DNA of 64,000 nucleotides from Tolypocladium sp. Sup5 PDA-1 (GCA_000750105.3 JPHH03000019.1:310001-374000), one strand, 5' to 3'. Shown: positions 12,168 to 22,211, counted from the first letter of the stretch. Translations and numbers: made by a program. Notes: generated by a model from the letters alone, not told the origin.

Positions 12168-12731
12168 AAAGCATCATAGCCAGGTTGCAGGATCATGGTT
12201 CGCAACACCGGTAGTTGTGTACGTTCTAAACGCATGCCGGACGGACAAACTGTGGTGCATTACCCTCGTTCGGAAGTTTTATAGATGCCTTAATGACACT
12301 GCAATCTCCAGCAATAACCGCCTAGCAATGTAGCAGGACCCTGATGACTCTCCAGTCTTGTGACCCTCACGCTCAGCATAGCAATGCCAGAGCTTACTTC
12401 AACAGGAAATTTCCGCCTCAATTCTAACGATGAGATGAAGCGCCTCGTCGAATGTTTAAATCCGGGCGGCGGCCATTTCCCACCGACTCCCGAGCAGTGT
12501 GGCTGACAGCCCGACCAACTCGGGCCAGCGACTTCGGTACGTGGGTCTGGGTTCGTCGAGGCTCCCATTTCTGTCGGTCTGGTGACCTCACCACGTTACA
12601 GTCATAATCATCGGTCAATTGCGGTACGGTAACAACGCAACGGATACAGACAACGTACATTCACGAGCTACTCATCGGGCAGACGAGCTCCAGCATGACA
12701 CTAAATAATTGCGGGAGGTACCGCAGGTTGA
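12168..12731. other. Convergent intergenic spacer
   Basis: Lies between the 3' ends of the hypothetical gene and the glutathione S-transferase. Nothing else is recognised. Confidence 0.5.
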
Positions 12732-13409
12732 CTAAAGTACCTGAAAATACAACTCCAATCCTTCAATCTCTGCGACAGACTTTAGAGACTCCTTACTCTC
12801 CATTCGCCGAACCAGCTTAGAATAATGATGATACTTTTCGAGGGAGAGGCCAATCTCCTTTCCCCAGTACCAGAAGATCACCAAATTATAATCCACCACC
12901 GTCTCGTTGTTACCAACAGGGAAGTCCTTGCCCTCTAGCCTCTTGTTTATTTCTGCGAAGCCTGCGTCAACTAGGCCTTTCCCTCTTTCGCGGATTGTTT
13001 CATGTAGGCCACTATCGTCCGTGAACCGTACTGGTCGGAACCGCATTCCAAACGCCAACCCATGCAACGACCCCGAAAGCCATGCGAGCCATTCAACGAC
13101 CTTGGCTTGGTCCACGGGATTATCGCCGCCCCTGAGCTCTCGAGAGGTTGATAGTGAGGCGATGTACATGAGCACGGCGGGCATCTCCGTGATCACCTCG
13201 CCGCCGGCAACCTTCAGCACAGGGACAAATCCTCTATGGTTCACTGAGGCGCGGTAATTAGCGTTGGTGAAGGTGCCATCAGCAGCTTCATAGCCATCAG
13301 GTCCCCATTTGAGCACGATAGGTGTAAAGGGTATCGAGAGCTCTGTCAGAAGTGCGTGGGGAACGAATGAGCAGGCACCGTTGGCCCGATATAAAACAAT
13401 TTCTGTCAT
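12732..13409 (-). CDS. Glutathione S-transferase-like protein
   Basis: Single-exon, 225 aa, cytosolic thioredoxin-fold transferase that conjugates or reduces substrates with glutathione. The N-terminal domain has the NGACSFVPHALL active-site helix (about residues 8-19) where Ser or Cys would contact the glutathione thiol, the cis-Pro strand GFVPVLKV, and the glutathione-binding turn ITEMPAVLMYIA. The helical C-terminal domain (about residues 95-225) includes VDYNLVIFWYWGKE. Length is normal for the family. I choose the ATG at 13409; an in-frame upstream ATG at 13493 would add 28 residues before the first strand. Substrate unknown; a role in detoxification or secondary metabolism is possible but no cluster is visible. 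Confidence 0.88.
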   Translation of the reverse strand: MTEIVLYRANGACSFVPHALLTELSIPFTPIVLKWGPDGYEAADGTFTNANYRASVNHRGFVPVLKVAGGEVITEMPAVLMYIASLSTSRELRGGDNPVDQAKVVEWLAWLSGSLHGLAFGMRFRPVRFTDDSGLHETIRERGKGLVDAGFAEINKRLEGKDFPVGNNETVVDYNLVIFWYWGKEIGLSLEKYHHYSKLVRRMESKESLKSVAEIEGLELYFQVL

Positions 13410-14071
13410 CTTCAAAAGTGGCGGAGACTGTGGCAGATAATCGATTGGTTTCTGGAGGACCGGTAGCCAAAGCCGTTGTAACAAGTTTAACACACGTTGA
13501 AGTATAAGCCCTCTTTGGCTCCTTTAAGTATCCCATCCTCGCGTCGATTTGTAATCTGCGTGTTGGTCAAGACACGCCGTCGTCGACAGTGGGGAATATG
13601 AGTAAGCGGGAGTGCTGACAGAACGTGGACAAATAAATTACTGTCACACGAGGGACTCTCATATATGAAGACGGATGAGACTCGAGTATTTATGCCTGCT
13701 GTACCTGGTGCTGTAACCTTTCACCTGCAGTCATGCAGCACGTGCTAACGGTATTTAAAACTGTTCCCAAACCTCAAGCCCTTTCCAAACGCCTTCTTAA
13801 CGTATAGGGAACTTGTTTCCCTTTGTGTAAGCTCGGCATCCCACTTAGACCATGATGTGATGGCTATGCTCGGCATCCCGCTTAGACCGTGATGGCTATG
13901 CTCGGCATCCCACTTAGACCGTAATGGCTATGACTGACGGCTGTTCGGTGATTGTCGGAACCCAAAACGCTATCAGGTGAACCAAGCGAGGCAAGACAAT
14001 CAAGCCAGAAACCAAGACTTGATTGAATTGAGAGCCGCGCTGACTGTCATCCCATCACACCACAGAATACT
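13410..14071. other. GST upstream region with tandem repeat
   Basis: Presumed promoter of the minus-strand GST. Contains the short tandem array at 13831-13931, listed separately. No gene is seen. Confidence 0.5.
13831..13931 (+). repeat. Short tandem repeat, three copies
   Basis: Three near-identical units beginning CTCGGCATCCC-CTTAGACC at 13832, 13869 and 13901, each followed by G/CGATGGCTATG-like sequence. Spacing is 37 then 32 bases because the first copy carries an extra TGATG-like insert. Minisatellite in non-coding DNA. Confidence 0.85.
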
Positions 14072-14725
14072 TTACTCCGAAGCCTCGCACTGCACTATAA
14101 CAGTCTGTCCTGGACGATGCTGCTTCACATCGCCCACTGTCATCAATGTAATATTAGCTACGCCATCTCCAATAAACTCAAAGGGGGTAGACGTGACTCT
14201 ATGGTCGCCGCAGATGTGAATCTGTGGAATGCATGGGCAGCTTCCCGAAGTTACCAAGCCGTGAGATGAATCGCGGTCTTCTTCCATAAGCATTGTAGCT
14301 TCTATGCAGGAGGCTACAACCCTAGCGTCCCAGATGCCGTCTTTGTTGGTTGGAATGTATTTTGAAGGACCAAGGAGCGGAGGTAGAGGTGACGGTTGGC
14401 GGCCAATATCTAGGTCGCGGTAGTTGTTTTCCCATACGCCTTGAACCATCAATTTTGCCCCGTCAACCCATTCTCGTCGCTCAGCCCAGTGGTCCTTGAA
14501 TCAGGTCCATCGGTACGCAGGGTGAAATGCAAGAGCCGCATGGTAGATCCGGGTCTCGTTCAGCTTCGAATAGTACTTCTCGAGTTTCTCCCACGCCATA
14601 TCTATACAAATTTCGAAGTGCTCGGGCTCCGGAGAGTCCTCAGCTATTGCCTTTGTAGTGCTAAGGAACCTCGAGTAAATACTCAAAGCTATAAGCCACG
14701 TCCTAGATATTCCCACAAGATCCAC
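14072..14725 (-). mobile_element. hAT-family transposase fragment, decayed
   Basis: The minus strand reads a hAT transposase C-terminal segment: SIYSRFLSTTKAIAEDSPEP, then MAWEKLEKYYSKLNETRIYH, ALAFHPAYRW, and after an in-frame TGA (14501-14503) FKDHWAERREWV, VWENNYRDL and further polar sequence. The order matches hAT elements, where WEKL-KYY, a HP-Y-W block and a W--Y block precede the dimerisation region. The in-frame TGA, the lack of the N-terminal BED zinc finger and DDE parts, and loss of homology after about 14310 show a dead fragment. Terminal inverted repeats were not found by eye. Confidence 0.75.
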
Positions 14726-15142
14726 AGTATCCCTTCTATGCCTTATTGAGGTCGTGCAGCTGAAGATCCCGAAGCATGTAGGTCAGTCGGTCTGAGCGAT
14801 GGTTTGAATTCATTGATGTATGAGTAATTTAAACCCCGTCGTAATAGATGTACGTGGACGTTAATCAAATGATCAAAATGTATGTGTAATTGATCGGAGC
14901 CCTCATTATGCCAGGCTTCGACCTCTACACGCTTTCAAGAATTGAGAAATAGCGATTATGGCGTCACGACGCTGACACCAGCAGCCCCGTCACCCGCTGA
15001 GCTGTGTTGTATTGAATATGTTTCTCTTAATAAGCCAATGTAAAATCTCCATAATTATGGAAGCCGTCAGACAACCCGGTCACACTTCCACCTCCTTCCC
15101 GCCTCCTGCTCTCAAAGCAGCTGCAATCCATATTGATAGGGT
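14726..15142. other. Intergenic, nothing recognised
   Basis: AT-rich spacer between the hAT fragment and the small secreted-protein relic. No features seen. Confidence 0.4.
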
Positions 15143-15583
15143 TTAAGAGCAGTCGAAATACATGTAGCAGCACTTCGCTGCGGTAACGGCTTTGTCGCAG
15201 TTGTTGCAATGCTTATCATCAATAAGGAACTTCCGACCTGCATAACAGAAAGATCCAGTGGGTGTAAAACCGCCTTGAATGTATATGTTGACATCAAACT
15301 TCAGCGATTACTTGACGAGATAGTTCCCTTTGCCCGACTCTGAACGATCCTCACCAAGTAGCTTGCAATCTTTGTCGAAGACCTGGAACGAATGTAGGAA
15401 GTCGCCTCCCTCACCAGCGGAAAGACCGCTTGAAATATTTAAGATACACTGGCCTTCTTTGACCGGAGAACAGCGAACGTCGCGTGAGACAAGATGAGAG
15501 ATGGGTGAACTGTTTCTGTATGGAGCTGGTGTAGCATGAGTGGTTGCCAGTACAGACAGGATGATAGCAGCAGTGACCAACAT
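15143..15583 (-). pseudogene. Small secreted cysteine-rich protein, one in-frame stop
   Basis: The frame opens at ATG 15583 with a clear secretion signal (hydrophobic core AAIILSVLA, small residues before TPAP) and continues as a polar domain with Cys at CSPVKEGQC and KDC. At 15308-15310 a TAA interrupts it, but the same frame then runs on for 54 codons with a second Cys-rich half (FCYAG, HCNNC, KCCYMYFDC) to a natural stop at 15143. About nine cysteines in about 120 mature residues is typical of apoplastic effector-like or antimicrobial-like secreted proteins. TAA arises from CAA by one C-to-T change, the kind made by repeat-induced point mutation. No exact family is recognised. It is either a recent pseudogene or a gene yielding a truncated product. 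Confidence 0.65.
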
Positions 15584-17397
15584 GGGCTGCTTGCGGTGGT
15601 GGGAATAATTCTTGGAATGCTTCTGGTACAGATAGATTGGAAGAAAATATTTGAAACTGTTAAATCATTTACTCTGTTTCGTACTTTGTTGGGGTGTTGG
15701 TGCAGACCCCTGACCAGAAAAAAGGAAAACACAAAAAGGTGGAGAACGCCAGGAGGTCTGACAGTCCATAGGCATAAGAGAGACGTCTGGGTTCTTAAGA
15801 ACGGATGGTCCCTTATACGTACACGCACGGATGTCACGATGTGCATGAGCTTTCGAGATTCTTAAAATAGAAATCCTGGTTATTCCTCCCACCTTTTAGA
15901 GATGGCCGTGGTTGCCTCTCCTTATCTTTTGCCTTTAATTTACATGATGTGAAGGACCTGTTCGTACAGGTGTGGCTTCTACGACGGCGTCCGTTATATT
16001 CGACTTACAGGGCATCTGCCGTTTCGACTTACACGACGTTCCGTCTATCGGCCCACCTGTGTCCGCTTGGGCAGGCATAGGTTCTACGACTTATATGACG
16101 TCCGCTGCACTCGGCATTTGGTCTGTTCGTTCTCCCTCAACAAAGTACATTAGAGACGGAATACTACACCAAAGTATTCTTATACTTGCAATGTCTAACG
16201 TGTAATCACATGGATTCGATCTCATCGGGGAGGCCAGCCTGTTAGCGCTTGTACGAATATGGATCAAAGGCAGGTTGATCCTCCGGGTTTTACCCAATGT
16301 TGTATGACTTTGTCGATCATTCGCAATGTCACATTGGCACACGCCGCCTCCAAGCTACCGTCAGCTTGGAGCGAGAAGAAGGAAGCCGCCGAAGCATCGT
16401 GATCTCTAGCTCACAACCATGAACACGAAACGGAAATCATGTCATGACCGAAGAAACGCACTGCAGTGCAACGGACGATTTTTCTCTCGCCCCCCACAAC
16501 TGGTGGCTTCGTCACCCAGCACCTGCTATTGTTGTCGGTATGCGGTGTTCAATTGGGATACTCTTCGTGTGGCTGGCTGGTAGTCGGTCCCCAACGCCGA
16601 ATGGATAACTCGCGACGTACGCAGGGACGACCCTAGTAGTTGCGACTGGCGGCCGGTGGGCACTTGATATCCGGAACTTTTAACTCGGCCAGACCAATGC
16701 ATATTGCAGAGGGAAACAATTTCAGCGTTGAAATATTTTCCTCATTAGTACTAGCATGCGAAGTAATATGAAACATTCCTGCTCGGTTGTAGCCGCTATT
16801 TGCAAAATAAGCATAGCCAGTTTTGGCGGGTCCATTCCCTGTCCCTAATGCCTCTTCTACCCGTTTCCACTACGCCATTCTCCGTGAGCAGCGGTCATGT
16901 CTGGTGTCCTTCCCTTTCAAATGCCAGTCACGATGACCGGCTCCATCAGACTCGGTGGCACCCTCTTCCTGCGAGGAAGGGATGTTCTGGCTACTTTCGC
17001 CGACAGCATCCAAAACTTGTCTGCTTCAGAAATGTCATGCAGGAATTCCAGTACCTCTCCATCTTCTTGTCACTATTCTCACAGTTTTTCTTTTGCCGGA
17101 CCTCTCTTGGGCCTCTCCACATCTGCACCCTGCGTCAATAAGTAGCCTCCAGCCTATCAGGAGCTTGGCACGTCTCATGCAACCCCCGCGAGGGCCTGAG
17201 CGCCGTCGCGCTGTTCCTTGATGGCAAGCAACTAATAACCCCGATAATACCGTGCACCTTGGGGAGGAAAAAACAAAACCCGAAGGAGGAAAAACAAAGC
17301 AACCGTGATTCGAACCTTCAAGTCCCATTTTAAGGGCATCTTCGCGTATTCTAGATTGGATCTCGAGCAACTCCGTTTCTACTCCGATTCCGAGAAG
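15584..17397. other. Intergenic, repeat-bearing
   Basis: Contains the second dispersed-repeat copy (15710-16055). From 15970 to 16125, TTCGACTTACA/TTCTACGACTTA-like units recur about three times. The rest (16130-17397) has only short unconvincing open frames. Confidence 0.4.
15710..16055 (+). repeat. Diverged dispersed repeat, copy 2
   Basis: Counterpart of 6780-7045, sharing the same ordered blocks (A-rich start, GTGGAG-A-CGCCAGG, GAGATGG with TTGCCTCTCCT, T-rich run, ACGTTCCGT). This copy is longer because of an insert of about 90 bases in the centre. Confidence 0.5.
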
Positions 17398-18112
17398 ATG
17401 TCGCCCATTCTGATGGTTCTGACAGCCTTGGATAGCATTGCTGCTACCTACGTCTTCTTAAGTGCGGCCTTGCACCTCACTCAAGACAGCAAAGAGCCTC
17501 CAGTGGTGCTCAACTTGATTCCCTTCATCAGCCCCATATTGGGTATGAAACGATGGAGCATGGACTTTTACCCACGCATGAGGTAAGAGGATTTGCTCTA
17601 AAGAAAACGCACGCTACTCACTTACATTCAAGCGTTCATAGGGCACTGCATTGATCAGAAGATACCTCAAGATGATATACCGAGGTTTCTACTAGGCACG
17701 GTTTTCAATAACGTTGCTAACACTATTCCTTCTGCCTTCTGGGTAATACATCGCATCTTCAGCGATCCGGCCGTTCTGGAAGACTGACGGAACGAAGTGA
17801 GCGAAGCTGTCCAGGATCAAGACGGTATCTCGACAATAGATCTCACCTTTGTGCTGAAATCATGCCCGATCCTCCTTTCCACTTACCATGAGGTCTTCCG
17901 CTTCCACGGCATGGCCAATTCGGTTCGCGTGGTCTCGGATGACCACCTGTTGGACAACAAATACCTGCTCAAGAAAGGTGGACTTGTCATGATGTCAGCC
18001 AGGGCACAACACAGGAACGCGGCTGTTTGGGGCGGCAATATGGGCGAATTCCATCACAGGCGTTTTGTCAAGCAGGATAGCGGCTTTGCCACAGGCCCTG
18101 GGTCCTCATAAT
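17398..18112 (+). pseudogene. Cytochrome P450 relic with internal deletion
   Basis: The ATG at 17398 opens an N-terminal membrane anchor and the proline segment PPVVLNLIPFISPILGM typical of CYP7/8-like fungal P450s. After an intron (about 17583-17640), the reading jumps straight to an I-helix-like block (NNVANTIPSAFWVIHRIFSDPAVLED), so roughly 200 residues between are missing. TGA at 17785-17787 interrupts before RNEVSEAV. A degenerate K-helix (STYHEVFRFHG, where the ExxR motif is kept as E-V-F-R) and WGGNMGEFHHRRFV follow, and the frame ends before any heme-binding cysteine loop. It cannot encode an active enzyme. It is unrelated in subfamily to the intact P450 at 7412. Confidence 0.82.
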
Positions 18113-18269
18113 GGTAGAGCGTTAGCTTGCAGCAACAAAACGATAGTCAAATTGAGAAACAAGGTCCGGAAACGCGAGAAAGCTGGATTAGGAAGTAAGA
18201 GAATGTTCGACGTACGTTTTGAGGTGCAACTTATGGAATGTGTGGGTCGTGGACCACTGCACAGGTGTC

Positions 18270-18950
18270 GGATAGAAGCGGTTGACTTAGGCAGCCCTTG
18301 GGCAGAGGAAAAAGGAAGTCTTAGAGGCCAGTGGTCTGCTGGCTAGATAGCTGAAAAGATAGCTAGGCTAGTGATCAGATGGTTGATCTGATATTAGTCC
18401 AGCAGGCTGCTGACCCCGAGGGCTGAGGAAAAGCAAGGAAAGAAGCTGGCTAGCCACGGAGGCTTCTGTAGGCTAAAAGGGCAGGAATTTCACTTACACA
18501 GGGCACGGAGAAGCAACAGATGCATCAATTGATCAAGAATTGGAATTCAACTGCCGTATTTGCCCTATGAATTGGGTCCGCATAACGCGACAACAGGAGA
18601 CGACATGGTTTGGGATCCAATGGCACCTAATTCGGAATTGGAGTTCCTTGCACTCCAGTTTCAGCAGTTGCTTGAGACTCGTATGTGTTGGATAGACTAG
18701 TTGACTTAGGCAACAGCTGTTGGTTGAGGAAGCAGTGGAAATGCCTCAAGATTAAGGGGGCCAAGCCGGAAGAGACGGCTCCTGCCCGGGTAGGCAACAG
18801 AGGCCACAAAGAATAACAAGGGAGGAAATCCCTCACTAGGGGTCAGACAGACAGAGCAGAGTTTTTCATCAATCTATTTGGAATTCAACATAAAAAGGAA
18901 CCGCATAATGCGACGGTATGAGCTCCCGACAGGAGTTGACAGATAAAGCG
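18270..18950. repeat. Diverged direct repeats, possible LTR remnants
   Basis: Two block types each occur twice in the same order about 345-420 bases apart: GTTGACTTAGGCA with following CAG-rich sequence, and GGAATTCAAC then CCGCATAA-GCGAC-A followed by ACAGGAG. Direct order suggests duplicated non-coding element ends, but target-site duplications and a primer-binding site were not identified. Confidence 0.35.
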
Positions 18951-19058
18951 GGGTCGTGGGCTTCGCACCAGATCACGGTGTCAGCACTTTCGACCGTTGC
19001 GCGTCCTGGTAAAACCTCCACATAACGATAGCCGTGGTGACACCGCGGCCATTTTCCG

Positions 19059-19066
19059 TATATAAG
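19059..19066 (+). promoter_or_regulatory. TATA box for FAD oxidoreductase
   Basis: TATATAAG lies 102 bases before the ATG at 19161, a normal position for a fungal core promoter. Confidence 0.6.
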
Positions 19067-19160
19067 AGCCTTTCAAGCTGCCACCCTCTAGCGTCCGACG
19101 TGGTCTCTTCTCCCCATCGGCCCTTCACACAGCAAGATACTCCTGCATTAGAGACACAAC

Positions 19161-20567
19161 ATGCTATCCATCGCCCTTTGGAACACACTGAGCGCCTGTC
19201 TCGCCGTTGGTAGCGCGACGTCTTCGGCTGCAAGCCTTAACCCTGACGACTATCACTCGAGCAACGTCATATATCGTGATGTTGCCATCATCGGTGGCGG
19301 CTCCAGCGGGACGTACACGGCCGTCCGGCTCAAGGACCACGGCAAGAGCGTTATCGTTATTGAAGAGAAAGCCAAGCTTGGCGGCCACTCCGAGACTTAT
19401 ACCGCCCGAGACGGCTACGCCATTAACTATGGCGTCCGCGTCTTCAACCAGGTCCAACTCGTGAAAGACTACTTTGGGCGCTTCAAGATACCTCTTGTAG
19501 TCGACCACCCTGGTGGACCAATTGATTTTGTCGACTTCTCCACCGGCAAGTCTGTCGACTTTACTCTGCCAGATGGCCCGACCCAAGGGGCTGCGTTTCA
19601 AGCCTACATGGCCCAGCTTTCAAAGTATCCCGAGCTCAGGATCGGCTTCAACCTAACGTACCCTATACCTGAGGACCTCCTCTTGTCATATGGTGACTTT
19701 GCCGACAAGTACAACATCGGTCCCATGGTGTACACGACGTTTATGCACCAAGGCCTGGTGCCTCTGCTGGACGTTCCCATGCTATATGTGTTCAAGTACA
19801 TCAACGCCTACCTTATTCAAGCACAGGCAACGGGGTACCTTGTGCCTAAAGACCACGACATACAAGCCCTGTATAGGGCTTCGCATGCCTTCCTTGGAGA
19901 CGATAGCGTGCTAACCAGCAGCGTCCCGATTCGCATGGACCGCAGCTCCGCTGGCCATGCCAAAATCCTCGTGCAAACCCCCTTGGGCAAGAGGCTCATC
20001 GTGGCAAAGAAGCTTGTGTCGGCAATTCCCCCGACCCTCGATACACTGCATGCGTACGACCTATCGACCACCGAGAGGGAATTGTTTGCTAAGTGGACGG
20101 CCACGGGTTACTACGCGGGTATCCTCAAGAACACTGGCCTCAACGACAGCGTCAACTATTTCTTCTCCCAGCCGGAAAAGCCATATAGCGTGCCAGAACT
20201 GCCAGGTGTGTATCTGTACGGCGGTTCGGGAGTTGCTGGCCTCACGGAAGTGTTGTATGGAGCTCCCACTGTCATGAGTGATGGCGATGTCAAGGCAGAT
20301 ATTGAAAAGACGCTGGCGCGCGTGCAAAAGGAGCATGGTCTACCCCAAATAAAGCCATCGTGGGCGGTGTTCTCGAGCCATTCCCCCTTTAATATTCAGG
20401 TGAGCCGGGATGATATCAAGGATGGGTTCTACAACAAACTGTTTGCCCTTAATGGGCAGAGCAACACATTTTACAACGGGGCGACGTTCCAGGGGTGGTC
20501 GAGCACTGGGTTGTGGGAGTTCACAGAGGAGTATCTCTTGCCGTTGATCCTCCACGCGCTTGGTTGA
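19161..20567 (+). CDS. Secreted FAD-dependent amine oxidase-like oxidoreductase
   Basis: Single-exon 468 aa flavoprotein of the amine-oxidase/phytoene-desaturase fold, closest in style to fungal proteins annotated as beta-cyclopiazonate dehydrogenase. Residues 1-24 form a secretion signal. The dinucleotide-binding motif VAIIGGGSSGT is at about 41-51, followed by the Glu (VIVIEEK) that binds the FAD ribose and the GGHSETY segment typical of the family. The C-terminal FAD-contacting stretch with FYNGATFQGWSSTGLWEFTEEYLLPLI closes the fold. The frame is intact, and a TATA box lies about 100 bases upstream. No terpene cyclase, PKS-NRPS or prenyltransferase lies beside it, so assignment to cyclopiazonate-type metabolism is not supported by context; a secreted oxidase acting on an unknown substrate is the cautious reading. 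Confidence 0.87.
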   Translation: MLSIALWNTLSACLAVGSATSSAASLNPDDYHSSNVIYRDVAIIGGGSSGTYTAVRLKDHGKSVIVIEEKAKLGGHSETYTARDGYAINYGVRVFNQVQLVKDYFGRFKIPLVVDHPGGPIDFVDFSTGKSVDFTLPDGPTQGAAFQAYMAQLSKYPELRIGFNLTYPIPEDLLLSYGDFADKYNIGPMVYTTFMHQGLVPLLDVPMLYVFKYINAYLIQAQATGYLVPKDHDIQALYRASHAFLGDDSVLTSSVPIRMDRSSAGHAKILVQTPLGKRLIVAKKLVSAIPPTLDTLHAYDLSTTERELFAKWTATGYYAGILKNTGLNDSVNYFFSQPEKPYSVPELPGVYLYGGSGVAGLTEVLYGAPTVMSDGDVKADIEKTLARVQKEHGLPQIKPSWAVFSSHSPFNIQVSRDDIKDGFYNKLFALNGQSNTFYNGATFQGWSSTGLWEFTEEYLLPLILHALG

Positions 20568-21109
20568 GCTGCAGGTATGTAGAGTAACAGGACACCACAA
20601 CTGAGGCAGATAGCGCCTGGCATGAGAACGGTGCGGCAGACCCTCGTCTGGATAGTATTCGAAACTACACGTGTATGGTGGCTCACAATATGGATTCCTA
20701 TTTCACAGTAATGCTGTTGCATCGCACTGCCGGTCACTAAGCTATTTCGGAGCCCTCAACGGCCTACTGATAGTTATACCGAAAAGTCCGGGTTCGGTTC
20801 TGCGGCTGTGTGTTGAATCTCGGTAGAATGGGCCTCAATAATAGCTTTGTTTACCCAAAACTCGAAACCGACACGCAAAACTGAGTCATAGTGCTGGCAC
20901 CGGGCAAGGATAATGATCCTATCCAATGCTTTCATATTACCACCGACCTAGACGAGGACCGGGAGCTACGAGGTGCACCAGCTCAGCCGTGGTCTCCCCC
21001 AGATACCAGCCAAGATCCCACCTGGTGGTGAAAGACAGTCATGGCCACGCAATTCAAGGCTTCACGGTGCCGACGTTCCGATAAGATTCGGAAAATGGCA
21101 GTGGTCCCC
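20568..21109. other. Intergenic, nothing recognised
   Basis: Spacer between the FAD oxidoreductase and the HET relic. The segment 20930-21060 could belong to the decayed 5' part of the HET gene but is not readable. Confidence 0.35.
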
Positions 21110-21480
21110 ATCCATTCCAAAGGTACATGGCAATCTCATATGTCTGGGGTGACCAAAGTAGCCCTCAAAAGATCTCCCTCAACGCTGCGCTATTCTACGT
21201 GGGACACAGCTTGCAGCGCCCTCAAGCGATTGCGGGATAATATCGGGATCATCGCCTTTTCCCAGTCTGCCCGGGAGATCGACAAGTGCGACAAAATTGA
21301 GACCCTAGAGCATCACTTGCACCTCAGGGTCGTCTGCTGTGGATCGATGCGATGTGCATCAACCAGGCCAATTTAGTCGAACGCGAGGCACAAGTGAAGC
21401 TCATGTCCCGGATCTATCGACAAGCCGACTACGTACATATAGACCTCAAATATGAAGGAGACGAAGAAGAAGAGAGGGGC
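21110..21480 (+). pseudogene. HET-domain (heterokaryon incompatibility) relic
   Basis: HET domains are N-terminal TIR-related modules in proteins that trigger cell death after fusion of unlike hyphae. Here the opening block reads Y-MAISYVWGD followed by ISLNAALFYVGHSLQRPQA, and after stops and a frame change the second hallmark follows at about 21335-21450: LLWIDAMCINQANLVEREAQV then MSRIYRQADYVHIDL. Spacing between blocks is normal, but the frame between them contains stop codons and shifts, and the downstream coding part is replaced by repeat-like DNA. It is a dead fragment. Confidence 0.85.
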
Positions 21481-22211
21481 TACGCCTCTGTGTATACGCC
21501 GCCCCTTATCTACCTAGGGCTTCCGTAGGTGAGGATGCTGCCGTATGTGAGGGTGCGTAGCCCTGTGCCTGACCTATATGGCCACGCTGGATCTCCAGCT
21601 CCGGGGCCTAGCCCCTTATAATCACGGAGTAAATATAAGAGCATTTTGCTAGACTAAGTAGCCGAGTAGGAACCTAAACTGAATAGTCGTGGTTAGATAA
21701 TCGCGCTCATAGGAATGAGCCTGAGGATAACAACGGTCTTGATAGTGTCGCGTAGAAGATACATGCCACTATAATGGCTGCTGGAAAGACAGCAGGCCTG
21801 CACTTTTGCTTGAGTGGTCAAGCGAATTTATCCGATAGATAGAGTATATAAATAACTAGCTAAGCGACCTATGCGAGTGTTCTAAAGCCAGAGAGAAAAG
21901 AGGAAAAGAAGAGGACGGGGTGGGTATACCACGGGCTCGTATCTTCCTAGTAAAAACCCATCATCTAGCTAACTATCCAGGGGACAGGGCAATAATATAA
22001 TAGGGGTCGGGGTCCGGAATCGCAGGGGTCCGGACTCCCGGGTCCGGATCCGGCACAGCCCGGGCCACAACACGTGACCACAACACGTGACCACGCCGAG
22101 AGTGTAAGCCGAGGCTCCCACGGGCTCAGCCTGTTACACCTTACACCCTATATCAGTCTCAGGTAGCAGGTTCTGCGCTCGGGACAATTAAAATAAGTTT
22201 CAATGCTTCTT
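21481..22211. other. Spacer with E-box duplication and GGTCCGG-rich stretch
   Basis: Bases 22010-22050 are rich in GGTCCGG motifs, and the 13-base unit CCACAACACGTGA is duplicated (22065 and 22078). The block 21480-21960 has the look of decayed transposon sequence but no readable protein. No gene is seen. Confidence 0.4.
22065..22092. repeat. Duplicated CACGTG-containing unit
   Basis: Two head-to-tail copies of CCACAACACGTGA, each with a palindromic CACGTG E-box, the target of bHLH factors. It lies 120 bases beyond the 3' end of the protease-like gene, so a regulatory role is uncertain. Confidence 0.5.

Larger units (their letters stand above)
18113..19160. other. Repeat-bearing spacer upstream of FAD oxidoreductase
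   Basis: Holds pairs of diverged direct repeats: GTTGACTTAGGCA at about 18277 and 18699, and TGGAATTCAAC followed by CCGCATAA-GCGAC at about 18540 and 18880. These could be decayed LTR retrotransposon ends. No open frame of interest is seen. Confidence 0.4.

Noticed and set aside
17295..17325. Possible tRNA T-arm (GGTTCGAATC on the minus strand)
   Set aside because: Flanking bases do not form a five-pair T stem, and no acceptor or anticodon arm can be drawn.
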